64,000 nucleotides of DNA, taken from NCBI GenBank assembly GCA_006226375.1, contig SBHC01000038.1, forward strand, positions 109,251-173,250, given 5' to 3'. The position numbers were made by a program, and so were the translations under genes. This stretch comes from Deltaproteobacteria bacterium (GTDB lineage: Bacteria; Myxococcota_C; UBA6777). Under the pieces are notes generated by a model, which saw only the letters and a program-made list of their open reading frames with translations, ran no database searches and had not been told where the DNA came from. Positions 44,972-53,645 of the stretch are shown here, in pieces (the stretch's first letter is position 1; every line of letters begins with the position of its first letter).

Positions 44972-45157
44972 ACCAACACCTCATTCGATACCTTCAAGCA
45001 CTGCACAACAGGTTCTTTCTGTAGAGTCTATCTTACGCTGCGATTTTATGGTTTGCCGTACAAAAAATGTCGGGCGGTTCCTGTCGGATCTGTCAGCCGC
45101 TCAACAACAAATGGCCTTGTGGTGAGGTCGCCCGATTCTCTTCAAATTACGACACAT

Positions 45158-45805
45158 TCAAGGGTTTTCGGAGAGGTTCACATCTACCGTGAGCGTGACT
45201 TCGACGATGATTCGGAGTGTCAGGCGTCCGGCCGGAGGTGTTGGATCTTGGGACCCATCCAGAACGACAGCGCCTCTGAGTCCGATGGCAAAGGCCAGGT
45301 CTTTGAAGTAGCCGCTGGCTGTTGTCTCTCCGTCGTCCGTGAGCTGAAGTCGCTCTGTGATGTTGAACTTACCTGCAGGCACCGGAAGAAAGTGACCGAT
45401 TTTGGTAAAGTCGTCGGCGCTTTTCTTGTCTTTCTCGGCCAAGAACACTTCGAGCACTTTGTTGTAGCTTGGTATGGCTACGCTCAACGAATTCTCCGTC
45501 ACTTTGTAGTTGATCTGTTTGACTTGAAGGTTGCGAATGCTCGACTTGTACTTCTTGATATCTTCGTTTTCGCTCAGGTCGTAGTTGGTGTTGTACCAAA
45601 ACGGGACGGTTAGCTTGTAATCGGGTGGGATCTTGTTGTTGGGGAACAGCTTGTTTTTGTCGATCTTGCTGGCAGCCAAGAGCTTGTCGATATCTATCGA
45701 AAATTTGATCTCTTCCGTGGCCTTCACTTCCACCGGAATGCTGCAGCCCTGGAGACAAATCCCCAGGAGCCAAAGGCCCAAAAACAAGGTTCGTTGCACC
45801 AACAT
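45158..45805 (-). CDS. Lipoprotein of unknown function
   Basis: The product has about 215 residues if read from Met at 45805, which directly begins a signal peptide (LFLGLWLLGICLQGCS, lipid Cys). A longer start at 45856 adds 17 residues. After the signal the sequence is mainly beta-type, with conserved-looking PDYKLTVPFWYN and AFAIGLRGAVVLDGS, and has no family I recognise. It lies 186 bp beyond the PKD/IPT gene start, same strand. Confidence 0.6.
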   Translation of the reverse strand: MLVQRTLFLGLWLLGICLQGCSIPVEVKATEEIKFSIDIDKLLAASKIDKNKLFPNNKIPPDYKLTVPFWYNTNYDLSENEDIKKYKSSIRNLQVKQINYKVTENSLSVAIPSYNKVLEVFLAEKDKKSADDFTKIGHFLPVPAGKFNITERLQLTDDGETTASGYFKDLAFAIGLRGAVVLDGSQDPTPPAGRLTLRIIVEVTLTVDVNLSENP

Positions 45806-45967
45806 TGTGTCACCCAAGCGTCTTCCATCGCGTTCATACCATACATTCAAATCCATAGAAAATTAGGGTAGGTGGCCCACCCTCACATGTCAAGGGATGT
45901 ATCCCAGAACATTCATGTATGCGCATCTACATATCCACAAATGCCCCACACAGTATTCATTCTAACG

Positions 45968-45983
45968 TGGGAACTTGTTCCCA
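45968..45983 (-). promoter_or_regulatory. Palindrome between the small membrane protein and the lipoprotein genes
   Basis: TGGGAAC, TT, GTTCCCA is a 16-bp dyad just beyond the stop of the 45997-46398 gene and about 160 bp upstream of the lipoprotein start. No T-run follows on either strand, so it may be an operator of the downstream lipoprotein gene or a short hairpin. Confidence 0.35.
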
Positions 45984-45996
45984 TGAATGTTAAACG

Positions 45997-46398
45997 TCAC
46001 ATTCCAACGTTGGTAATGAGTTTGAACACCCCCACAACGATGTAGCCGAGGCCGACGAGGAACGCGCCAACCATCAGGAGGGGAAGTAAGAAGGCGCCGA
46101 CGTATTGGGAGATCCAGTAGAGCACACCGGCGCCAAGGACCATTCCTCCACCTTGCAGGATTAAGTTGAGGCCGGAGATTCGCCCGCCGTGGTTCATCTC
46201 AAACAGAGCGTCCCGGACGACTTGTGCGGCTTCGGAGTAAGGGATGCCACGGTCGGCCATCCAGGCGGTGACTCGCTTGGGGTCTTCGCCTTGAAAGATC
46301 TTTTGCATTCCTTCGAAGCAGACTTCACTTTGTCGCTCTTGTTCTTGTTCTGCAGCGTTGTCGGGGTTCTCGAAGGGGTAGGTTTCGGGTTGACTCAT
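45997..46398 (-). CDS. Small membrane protein, function unknown
   Basis: The product has 133 residues. The N-terminal about 70 residues are soluble and acidic (ENPDNAAEQEQERQ, then MADRGIPYSEAAQVVRDAL). The C-terminal part contains two adjoining hydrophobic helices (about 78-98 LILQGGGMVLGAGVLYWIS and 103-127 AFLLPLLMVGAFLVGLGYIV). No family recognised. It is divergent from the kinase gene across a 307-bp gap. Confidence 0.6.
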   Translation of the reverse strand: MSQPETYPFENPDNAAEQEQERQSEVCFEGMQKIFQGEDPKRVTAWMADRGIPYSEAAQVVRDALFEMNHGGRISGLNLILQGGGMVLGAGVLYWISQYVGAFLLPLLMVGAFLVGLGYIVVGVFKLITNVGM

Positions 46399-46455
46399 CG
46401 GTTGCGCTCGTTTTGTTCCAAGGATCGGGTTCTTTCTTCGGTGAACGTTCTGGTC

Positions 46456-46483
46456 TTGTGAAAGTTGTATTCCAGCTTATACG
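46456..46483 (+). promoter_or_regulatory. Promoter-like element before the structured region
   Basis: TTGTGA at 46456-46461 and TATACG at 46478-46483 with a 16-base spacer resemble a housekeeping sigma -35/-10 pair. Transcription from here would begin near 46490 and run toward the structured RNA and the kinase gene. Confidence 0.3.
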
Positions 46484-46489
46484 TCAAGT

Positions 46490-46641
46490 GAGAAGGATGC
46501 CACTATGTTGTTCGTCCCATCTTTGGTTCTGTAACAGGACATGCCACCGTCGGTGGCCTTTGGGATGGCGAGGCGCTTCGCTTGCAAGGCCTACAGGGCC
46601 CAAAGCAAACACGCCCATCGGTGGCGTAGACCAGTTTTTTT
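46490..46641 (+). ncRNA. Candidate structured RNA or leader ending in a T-run
   Basis: Stems found by eye in order: GCCACC/GGTGGC at 46543-46548 and 46552-46557; CTTTGGG/CCCAAAG at 46558-46564 and 46599-46605, enclosing a GCGA/TCGC hairpin and a GGCC/GGCC hairpin, so it could fold as a three-way junction; then ACGCC/GGCGT at 46611-46615 and 46623-46627 with seven T from 46635, an intrinsic-terminator-like end. It could be a small RNA of about 150 bases or a leader of the kinase. No Rfam family is recognised. Confidence 0.35.
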
Positions 46642-46705
46642 GAAGGCTTTGGGAATCATCTCCCACTCAGGGGATGTACATTGACACCAAGGCTGGAGAA
46701 ACAAG

Positions 46706-48172
46706 ATGTCTGCTACCGTAGTGAGTTGCACACAGTGCAGTCGTGAAAACACGGATGACTTTCGGGTCTGTCCGGAGTGTAGCTTTCCTTTGATGCTTGT
46801 CGCGGGGAAGTACCGTCTCAGTCATGTGATGGCAGAGGGCGGGATGGGGCGGGTGTATCTCGCCAAACATACCCAACTGGATTACGACACAGAGCGCGTC
46901 ATCAAGGTTATTAAGCCCGAAGCCTTGGACAACGAAAGTACGATTCAGAGGTTTCGTCGGGAGGTTCAGCTCACAGCGGCGTTGTCCCAGAGGAACGAAC
47001 ATATCGTTCGCATCTACGACGACTTCGGCGAAGAAAAGGGGCTGGGCTATTATTACGTGATGGAGTTCCTTGAAGGGGTCATGCTTCGGGATTGGCTCCA
47101 ACATGAAGGCGCGCTGCCTCTTCCTCTTGCGCTCTCCATCTTCTCGCAGTTCTGTAAAGCGATGGCTGCAGCGCATCGCAAAGGCATCGTGCACCGAGAC
47201 TTGAAACCTGAAAACATCTTGTTGATTGAGCGCGCGGGAGAGTCTCACTTTGTGAAAGTGATCGACTTTGGTATCGCGCGTCCAGGCCCTGGGAACACAC
47301 AAAACTATCTGACCAAAGGGATGTTGGGGACGCCCTTGTACATGTCGCCAGAGCAGGCCACCGACTCTCCTGTGGACACCCGCTCCGATATCTACAGCAT
47401 GGGGCTGATTCTTTACGAGATGCTAACAGGTGGAAGTCCTTATGGCTTCAAACCGTCCAGCCAACTTCTTGATATCCTGTACACGTACATGATGCAGGCT
47501 CCGGCGTTGATGGGCGAGAGTCACCCTGAACTCGCCGGCTTTGACCCCGTTCTGGCGAAAGCTCTGGCCAAGCAGCCCAATGATCGTTACCAGACTGTGG
47601 AAGAGTTCTGGAACGATGTCGTGGCCTTGGCATCACCAGACTGGCACCTGGCTCCGATGCAGGTTCCAACTGAGCAAGAGCGGCTGATTCGACAGAGCCA
47701 AGAGCCTACGTTTTCCCAGGCCGAGCCGGTGCATTCGTTGGCGATGTCAGTGGGACAGCTCAAAGAGAAGATCCGTCAGGGCTCCGTCGCTAGAAATCTC
47801 CCCACGCCTTCCCCTGTGAGTGGCTTTACCGAGCACATGGCCGACAACGAGCTGCACCCTTATCCCACCCAAGGAGGACCAGGAGGTACCCTGGGAGCAC
47901 CTGCCCAAACGCCCTATCCAGGTTGGTCGCCGGCCATTCTGCCCACAGGTACAGGCCAAACGAACCCATACCAAACCAATCCGGGTCAGACACAGCAACC
48001 TCATTCTCCGATTCCAGAGAAGTACCTCAAGATGATCCCCTGGCTGATTGGTGCGCTTGTCCTCTTGTTTGTGGGGATGGTGGGGATGATGGTGATGGAA
48101 TATTACGAGCACAAAGACGATGACCACGGGAAAGAGTCAGCCCCCCGTCATCCCGGTCCTCGCCACAAGTAA
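46706..48172 (+). CDS. Ser/Thr protein kinase with N-terminal zinc ribbon and C-terminal membrane helix
   Basis: The product has 488 residues. Residues about 7-28 are a two-CxxC zinc-ribbon (CTQCSREN, CPECSFPL). Residues about 33-300 are a complete Hanks kinase: GGMGRVYLAK, the VIKVIK Lys, HRDLKPENI, DFGIA, GTPLYMSPEQ and SDIYSMG. A Pro/Gly/Gln-rich linker (about 370-440) precedes one membrane helix (IGALVLLFVGMVGMMVM, about 450-470) and a short charged His/Lys tail, so the kinase is cytoplasmic and membrane tethered. The FHA activator at 19572 is the sort of target expected of such kinases, but no link is shown. It may be preceded by the structured region at 46490. Confidence 0.92.
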   Translation: MSATVVSCTQCSRENTDDFRVCPECSFPLMLVAGKYRLSHVMAEGGMGRVYLAKHTQLDYDTERVIKVIKPEALDNESTIQRFRREVQLTAALSQRNEHIVRIYDDFGEEKGLGYYYVMEFLEGVMLRDWLQHEGALPLPLALSIFSQFCKAMAAAHRKGIVHRDLKPENILLIERAGESHFVKVIDFGIARPGPGNTQNYLTKGMLGTPLYMSPEQATDSPVDTRSDIYSMGLILYEMLTGGSPYGFKPSSQLLDILYTYMMQAPALMGESHPELAGFDPVLAKALAKQPNDRYQTVEEFWNDVVALASPDWHLAPMQVPTEQERLIRQSQEPTFSQAEPVHSLAMSVGQLKEKIRQGSVARNLPTPSPVSGFTEHMADNELHPYPTQGGPGGTLGAPAQTPYPGWSPAILPTGTGQTNPYQTNPGQTQQPHSPIPEKYLKMIPWLIGALVLLFVGMVGMMVMEYYEHKDDDHGKESAPRHPGPRHK

Positions 48173-48218
48173 AGCTCTTTCTGCGTCACAACAGTTTTGC
48201 ATTTGGTGTGAGTTGTGC

Positions 48219-48241
48219 TAAGGGTTCGGTCCCTCTTTTTT
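48219..48241 (+). terminator. Weak terminator-like hairpin after the kinase
   Basis: AGGG, TTCGGT, CCCT is a short 4-bp stem followed by CTTTTTT. The stem is weak, so termination efficiency would be modest. Confidence 0.3.
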
Positions 48242-48323
48242 AGGGGGATCTCGTCAACCTTATTCGTTCTTTCTTCAAAGGGGGGAGATGGAACGGTAGA
48301 ACTCTTGTGCAGCAGGGAAGTCA

Positions 48324-48803
48324 ATGTCTTATATGGGACCTCAACAAACACCAGATGAAGTTAAGAACGAAGCCGAGCAACTTTGTTCCTTGTTTGAATC
48401 ACAACCCCATCAGCTTGTGAATTTGCTGAGCGGGCAGCTCAGTGTCTTAAAGAGCCAAACCCAGATGTTGATGGGTTTGTGTGGCTTGGCAATCACCGTG
48501 ACAGGCTTTTCCGGTTCTCACATGATCCGGGCCGGTTCGTGGGCCGCGTTCTCGATGGTGTTGGGTATCTTTCTCATCCTCATCGCTATCTTTTTCTGCA
48601 TCAGCATCTTGTTGCAGCTGCGTTGGGTGACCCAAGATCTTTGTGAGAGCACCTACACGATGGCCCACACCGTGTTGTTGCGACGCAACCGACAGCAGCG
48701 CCGGATCGCCATTGCAGGTATGTTTGTCGCGACTGGGCTAACTGCCTATCTCTTGGCTGTGACGCTTGCGGCCTTGATGCCAGCCCATTCGTTCTCTGGC
48801 TGA
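48324..48803 (+). CDS. Small multi-helix membrane protein, function unknown
   Basis: The product has 159 residues. Residues about 1-45 are soluble and helical. Three hydrophobic helices follow, about 49-68 (MLMGLCGLAITVTGFSGSHM), 74-98 (AFSMVLGIFLILIAIFFCIS) and 130-150 (IAGMFVATGLTAYLLAVTLA). The Leu-Arg-rich segment before the last helix is probably cytoplasmic. No family recognised. The gap to the kinase is 151 bp, same strand. Confidence 0.65.
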   Translation: MSYMGPQQTPDEVKNEAEQLCSLFESQPHQLVNLLSGQLSVLKSQTQMLMGLCGLAITVTGFSGSHMIRAGSWAAFSMVLGIFLILIAIFFCISILLQLRWVTQDLCESTYTMAHTVLLRRNRQQRRIAIAGMFVATGLTAYLLAVTLAALMPAHSFSG

Positions 48804-48824
48804 GCTTTTTGGCTTTGGGGGTTG

Positions 48825-49415
48825 CTAGACAAGCGGAAGGTGGACGTCGCATTGAGCGAGAAGGTTCACCAACTGCATCAAAGGGAGGCCGACGATGGAG
48901 GTGTGGTCGCGGCTTTCAATGGAGGAGAACAAGGTGATTCCCTCCGATTCAATCTTATAAGAACCCACACAGTCCCAGGGCTGGTCGCGATCCAGGTAGG
49001 CGTCGATTTGAGGGCCTGGGAGAGCGCGCATCGTCATGATATTGCGCTCGACGGCCGAGAGGGTTTGGCCTGTCTGTGGGTCATGAAGGGCGATGCCGCT
49101 CCAAAGGTCATGTGAGCGACCGATCAGCCGACGGAGCTGCCGTTGGGCTGCTTCTCGTGAGCCTGGCTTTTCCAGGAGCGCTCCGTCGATCGTGGCGATC
49201 TGATCGCCGCCAAGGATAAGCGCGTGAGGGAAGTCATCGCCGAGTGACTCTGCCTTGGCGGCGGACAGCTGTCGGGCGATCTCTTCGGGTTCGTCAGGTC
49301 CTTGTTTTGTCAGCGATTCGTCTACCTTGTGAGGGTGGGCTTCAAAGGGCAGGCGAAGCTGCTGGAGTTGTTGCTGACGGTAGGGGGAGGTGGAGGCCAA
49401 AATGATCGGTCGCAT
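48825..49415 (-). CDS. yceF: Maf/YceF-type nucleotide pyrophosphatase
   Basis: The product has about 196 residues from ATG 49415 (AAGGA upstream); a 22-residue extension lacks support. It is the house-cleaning Maf family that hydrolyses non-canonical or modified NTPs. The N-terminal ASTSPYRQQQL, then GGDQIATIDGALLEKPG and the C-terminal VGSYKIESEGITLFSSIES and SIVGLPLM pattern match the YceF branch (active on m7GTP in E. coli) better than the YhdE branch, which uses dTTP/UTP. The gene is divergent from ftsQ (95 bp between starts). The symbol is by motif, not by experiment. Confidence 0.85.
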   Translation of the reverse strand: MRPIILASTSPYRQQQLQQLRLPFEAHPHKVDESLTKQGPDEPEEIARQLSAAKAESLGDDFPHALILGGDQIATIDGALLEKPGSREAAQRQLRRLIGRSHDLWSGIALHDPQTGQTLSAVERNIMTMRALPGPQIDAYLDRDQPWDCVGSYKIESEGITLFSSIESRDHTSIVGLPLMQLVNLLAQCDVHLPLV

Positions 49416-49510
49416 CAAGGGTTCCTTTTCGTTCACGACTATCTCTCTAAAAACACACTTTGTTTGATTTTCTTCCGACAAATCTTTGCAGATTTTTTGC
49501 GTAGGAAGGG

Positions 49511-50542
49511 GTGGGAAGGGTAGTTTTCCATGGAAGGCTACGACTCGACCCCCCAGTCGATCCTATCGATGCGACGTGGAGCAACGCATTGCAGCAGAAC
49601 CCCACCATAGATGAGCAACAAGCAGCAGGCAAATCGCCGACGTCTGAACCGTCGCGATCCCGGCGACGTTCGCGTCGCCGAGTATGGGCGCGACGAAACA
49701 CACGGCGGGTTCCTACAGCGCAACGAGTGCGAACGTTTTTCCGCTTTTGTCGATGGATGTTTCGCTGGGGAGGATGGTTTGTCGGTCTCCCGGTTTTGTT
49801 TCTGACCTGTCGCGCAGTGTGGCACAACTTTGTACACGACTCCTCCTTTGCCTTGCGCAAGGTAGAGCACGCGCTAGAGAAAGAAATCAGCACCAAGGAG
49901 TTGATGCTTGCGGGGGGCTTTCGAGCCGGAGACAACTTGATGTTGTTGTCGCTCACCGAGGTGGCAGAGCGTTTGCGCAAGCATCCACAGATCAAGTGGG
50001 TCAGGTTGCGCCGCAAGATGCCTCACACGTTGGTGGTGGAGTTGAAGACGCAAAAGCCGGCGGCGATCGTCATGTTCGATCGACCTTACCTGATGAGCGC
50101 GTCGGGGATTCCCTACCGGGTGGCTTCAGCGTCGCAACAAAAAGCCGGTCTACTACGCATCCATGGCATTCGCAAGGCCGAGTACCGCGCGTTTCCCAAA
50201 GCGTATCAGACCATCTTTTGCCATGCTCTCGCACTCCAAACGGTGTACCGGGAACATGGCTTGGCGAAGTTCCAAAGTCTTCGCAGCGTTCACATCGAGC
50301 GCGTTGGTGGTTACACCCTTGTGGCGGGGCGAACCACCATTGAGTTGGGTCATGACCGGCTGTTGGAGCGCCTGAAGGCGCTGAAGAAGGTGTACCGGGT
50401 GTTTGGGAACCAACGGATCCGAAACATCCAAAAGATTCACTTGAACCTGGATCGACACCTGAACCGAGCAGTGGTCAAGCCTTACAGCAGCCAACCGCTG
50501 TCGCAAGTGACGGGCAAGCTCCCGGCAGCTGGTCGAAAGTAG
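49511..50542 (+). CDS. ftsQ: Cell-division protein FtsQ
   Basis: The product has 343 residues as read from GTG 49511, but this start sits directly after AGGAAGG (spacing about 1) and the first about 50 residues are low-quality; the true start may be further in. The pattern is a basic N-tail (about 50-70, Arg-rich), one membrane helix (about 86-102, WFVGLPVLFLTCRAVWHNF), then a POTRA domain (LMLAGGFRAGDNLMLLSL, VRLRRKMPHTLVVELKTQKP) and the FtsQ/DivIB beta domain. FtsQ links early and late divisome proteins in the inner membrane. Identity rests on the POTRA signature and the position just before ftsA and ftsZ. The Maf/YceF gene is divergent, so no mur or ddl genes adjoin. Confidence 0.85.
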   Translation: MGRVVFHGRLRLDPPVDPIDATWSNALQQNPTIDEQQAAGKSPTSEPSRSRRRSRRRVWARRNTRRVPTAQRVRTFFRFCRWMFRWGGWFVGLPVLFLTCRAVWHNFVHDSSFALRKVEHALEKEISTKELMLAGGFRAGDNLMLLSLTEVAERLRKHPQIKWVRLRRKMPHTLVVELKTQKPAAIVMFDRPYLMSASGIPYRVASASQQKAGLLRIHGIRKAEYRAFPKAYQTIFCHALALQTVYREHGLAKFQSLRSVHIERVGGYTLVAGRTTIELGHDRLLERLKALKKVYRVFGNQRIRNIQKIHLNLDRHLNRAVVKPYSSQPLSQVTGKLPAAGRK

Positions 50543-50803
50543 GGGAACCGAATCTTTCGTTCTTCGAGTGTCTTCCGATTGAAGTTGATTTTCCTCCCTC
50601 GCAATGCGGTACCTGTTCGTCGCGGTGGAAGACACATCTTGCTTGCTCTTGAATGCATTGTTGTTGACGCATGTCCTTTCTTTTTTCTTGTTTGTTCTCC
50701 TTTTCATTTCGGATGTAGACGACTCTTCGGGCCTGTGGCTCGGCCTGGGTGAGCTCGTTTTTCTCTTTTCTGTGTCTTGCATGATGAGGCGAAGCGCAAA
50801 ACG

Positions 50804-52060
50804 ATGGCCAATCGCAGAGAAGAAATTATGGTAGGCCTTGACCTCGGCACCTCCAAGGTTTGTGCGGTGGTGGGTGAGGTTGGGGTGGATGGAGAAGTTG
50901 ACATCATTGGTGTTGGGTCAGCTTCTTCCAAAGGTATCACACGAGGCATTGTGGGTGAGATAGCTTCCACAGTCGAAGCTATCGAGAAAGCTGTCCAAGA
51001 AGCGGAGTTGATGGCAGGTTGCTCGATTCGAGAGGCCTACGTCAACATCTCGGGCGGTCACCTGCAAGGCTTGAACAGCAGCGGTGTCGTGGCGCTTAAA
51101 GATCACGAGGTGCGGGAGCCGGAGCTTCTGCGTGTGATCGATGGCGCTCGGGCGATTCCTCTGGGAACAGGGCAAGAGGTCCTGCATACGCTGCCCCGGC
51201 ACTTTTCGATTGATTCCCAGGAGTCGATCGCCAATCCCCTGGGATTAAGTGGGATTCGGTTGGAGGCCAACGTTCACTTGATCACGGCCCCCCAGTCGGC
51301 GCTGCAGAACATCACCAAATGCACGAACCAGGCGGGCTTGTTTACCCCCGCAGTGATCTGTGACGCGATCGCGTCCAGTGAAGCCATTCTCCAGGATGAC
51401 GAGAAAGAACTCGGCGTGGCCTTGGTCGATGTTGGTGCAGGGACCACAGATATCGCGATTTGGGAAGGCGGCTCTGTGATTCACACAGCGGTCCTTCCTG
51501 TGGGTGGCGATCACATCACCCGCGACATATCCATTGGGATGCGCACTCCCACCCCCGAAGCTGAGCGTATTAAGATTCGCTTCGGAGCGGCCAAGGCGAG
51601 CGCTGTCCGACATGATGAGAAGATCCGAGTGTCTGGGGTTGGTGGTCGTAGCTCGAAGGAGCTGAGTCGCCAGCTGTTGGCCGACATCATTGAACCTCGG
51701 GTCGAAGAGTTGTTCTTGATGGTTCAAAAGGAGATCCGTAACGCCGGTGGGGAGGACCTTTTGGCGTCCGGCCTCGTGTTGACGGGAGGATGCACCAACC
51801 TCGATGGGATGGACGAGGTCGCTGAAGAAGTGACCGGACTGCCCGTTCGACGTGGAACCCCCCAACACATCGGTGGTTTGATCGATGTTGTGAGCAGCCC
51901 GTCCTACTCGACAGGCATTGGCTTGATCTTGCATGCCCTTCATCGGCAGAACGATCCCATCTATCAGGCAGCCTTGCATAACACCCGTTGGCACAGGGGT
52001 TCTCGCAGGTTGATCGATCTTTTTTCCAAAATGCGGCGCTGGTTGGGTGCATTTTTTTAG
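50804..52060 (+). CDS. ftsA: Cell-division protein FtsA
   Basis: The product has about 418 residues from ATG 50804; a TTG at 50777 is less likely, and an ATG at 50828 (MVGLDLG) is possible. It is an actin-fold ATPase that tethers FtsZ to the inner membrane. VGLDLGTSKVCAVVGE is the phosphate-1 motif, VDVGAGTTDIAIW phosphate-2 and LTGGCTNLDGM the adenosine motif, with the 1C subdomain (about 90-170) between. The C-terminal RRLIDLFSKMRRWLGAFF is the amphipathic membrane-targeting helix. ftsZ follows 109 bp on. Confidence 0.95.
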   Translation: MANRREEIMVGLDLGTSKVCAVVGEVGVDGEVDIIGVGSASSKGITRGIVGEIASTVEAIEKAVQEAELMAGCSIREAYVNISGGHLQGLNSSGVVALKDHEVREPELLRVIDGARAIPLGTGQEVLHTLPRHFSIDSQESIANPLGLSGIRLEANVHLITAPQSALQNITKCTNQAGLFTPAVICDAIASSEAILQDDEKELGVALVDVGAGTTDIAIWEGGSVIHTAVLPVGGDHITRDISIGMRTPTPEAERIKIRFGAAKASAVRHDEKIRVSGVGGRSSKELSRQLLADIIEPRVEELFLMVQKEIRNAGGEDLLASGLVLTGGCTNLDGMDEVAEEVTGLPVRRGTPQHIGGLIDVVSSPSYSTGIGLILHALHRQNDPIYQAALHNTRWHRGSRRLIDLFSKMRRWLGAFF

Positions 52061-52169
52061 ACAACAGACCCCCGCTTGGACAAGGATTCTAGAAGCAGAC
52101 ACTTCAACAAAAAATCACAGTGTCTTGAGATGAGTGCTTAGGAGCAGACAAACGTACAAGGAGGAGCAG

Positions 52170-53435
52170 ATGTATCCAACGTTTGATGAGCAGGAACGAA
52201 AAGCAGTAATCAAAGTCATCGGTGTCGGTGGTGGTGGCGGAAACGCAATCAACACCATGATCGAGAGCGAGATCGAGAACATCGAATTCATCGCAGCGAA
52301 CACCGATATCCAGGCGTTGCGCAACAACAACGCGCCCGAGCGAATCCAACTCGGACCCCGTCTGACCAAAGGTCTGGGCGCTGGCGGAAACCCCGAAGTG
52401 GGCCGTCACTCCGCGCTGGAAGACGAAAACCGATTGAACGAAGTGCTGACCGGCGCTGATATGGTGTTTGTTACCGCTGGTATGGGTGGTGGAACTGGTA
52501 CTGGAGCTGCTCCCGAAGTGGCTCGTATCGCGAAGAGCCTCGGCTGCTTGACTGTGGGTGTTGTGACCCGACCCTTCAACTTCGAAGGCAAGCGTCGCCG
52601 CCGTCAGGCCGATGCAGGTATCGCCGCGATGAAGGACGTTGTCGACACCCTGATCGTGATCCCCAACCAACGTCTCCTCTCTGTGGTTGGAAACGCAACC
52701 GGTCTGGACCAAGCGTTCCGTCTGGCAGATAGCGTCCTGCTCAACGCAGTTCGCGGTATCTCCGACTTGATCACCATCCAAGGTTTCATCAATGTCGACT
52801 TCGCCGACGTCAAGGCGATCATGTCCGACACCGGAATGGCGTTGATGGGAACCGGCCGCGCAACCGGCGAAAACCGTGCGCTGGAAGCTGCAACACAAGC
52901 TATCGAGAGCCCGCTCTTGGAAGATGTCTCCATCCAGGGTGCTCAGGGTATCTTGATCAACGTGACCGGAAGCTCCGATATGACCCTGGCCGAAGTCGAC
53001 GCTGCTGCCTGCTTGATTCAGGAAGCTGCCGACGAAGACGCCAACATCATCTTCGGTGCAGTGTTCAACCCCGAGCTCGACAACGAAGTTCAGATCACTG
53101 TGATCGCGACCGGATTCGAGACCCAAGCCGAAGATCACCTGGAGCCTTCGGTGATGTTCGAGCCTCGTACCACAGCCTCAGGTGCTGCGATTCACAGCGT
53201 GATCTCCTACAACAGCGATGGAGCCTACGCTCAGCGTCACAACACTCCGGCTTACGGCAACGCGGCGGCTCATTCCTCTGCGCCTCCCCACGCTCACGCT
53301 GAGCAGGTACGGACTCCCGCGCCCACCGCGCCACGGCCCGTCAAACCCGCGCAGATGAACCGTGAGATCTTCTCCCTCTCGGGTGGAGATGACGAGGAAA
53401 TCGACATCCCGACCTTCCTTCGCCGTTCCAACTAA
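52170..53435 (+). CDS. ftsZ: Cell-division GTPase FtsZ
   Basis: The product has about 421 residues. The start is ATG 52170, with AAGGAGGAG directly upstream; an earlier in-frame codon at 52134 has no such site. FtsZ forms the cytokinetic ring. [24 protein letters not shown], the tubulin signature [11 protein letters not shown] and [11 protein letters not shown] are intact. The C-terminal linker is Ala/His/Pro-rich, and the tail [10 protein letters not shown] is the conserved peptide that binds FtsA. Codon use in this gene is cleaner and more GC3-rich than the neighbours, as expected for a highly expressed gene. A strong terminator follows at 53575. Confidence 0.97.
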   Translation: MYPTFDEQERKAVIKVIGVGGGGGNAINTMIESEIENIEFIAANTDIQALRNNNAPERIQLGPRLTKGLGAGGNPEVGRHSALEDENRLNEVLTGADMVFVTAGMGGGTGTGAAPEVARIAKSLGCLTVGVVTRPFNFEGKRRRRQADAGIAAMKDVVDTLIVIPNQRLLSVVGNATGLDQAFRLADSVLLNAVRGISDLITIQGFINVDFADVKAIMSDTGMALMGTGRATGENRALEAATQAIESPLLEDVSIQGAQGILINVTGSSDMTLAEVDAAACLIQEAADEDANIIFGAVFNPELDNEVQITVIATGFETQAEDHLEPSVMFEPRTTASGAAIHSVISYNSDGAYAQRHNTPAYGNAAAHSSAPPHAHAEQVRTPAPTAPRPVKPAQMNREIFSLSGGDDEEIDIPTFLRRSN

Positions 53436-53574
53436 ACCCCTTCTTTCCATTCCCTACATCTTTCGAGTGGAGCCTCCTGGAATGAATTCATGAGGGGACA
53501 CGTTGAATAGGACAGGGAATGGTTGATGGGTGAACGGCCTTCCCTTCTAGGAATGTGTTTAGGAACCTAGATCT

Positions 53575-53611
53575 AAGGACTGACTGCTTCGGCGGTCAGT
53601 CCTTTTTTTTT
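53575..53611 (+). terminator. Strong intrinsic terminator downstream of ftsZ
   Basis: A 10-11 bp stem (GGACTGACTGC paired to GCGGTCAGTCC with one wobble) closed by a TTCG tetraloop is followed by nine T at 53603-53611. It ends the ftsQAZ transcript. It lies 34 bases beyond the stop of the convergent nucleotidase gene and has no T-run in the minus direction. Confidence 0.9.
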
Positions 53612-53645
53612 GCCTTATGAGGTACAGGTTGTTCGAGTGTTGCTT

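Larger units (their letters stand above)
46399..46705. other. Intergenic region between the divergent small membrane protein and kinase genes
   Basis: The gap of 307 bases has no supported coding frame. It contains several stable short stems and a T7 run between 46543 and 46641, described separately as a possible RNA, preceded by a TTGTGA, 16 bases, TATACG promoter-like pair. The kinase ATG at 46706 has GGAGA upstream. Confidence 0.5.

Noticed and set aside
49684..50343. 219-residue frame overlapping ftsQ
   Set aside because: A different frame over ftsQ, with no ribosome site or recognised domain.
52104..53138. Antisense frame over ftsZ
   Set aside because: Shadow of ftsZ, which has a clear start, product and terminator.
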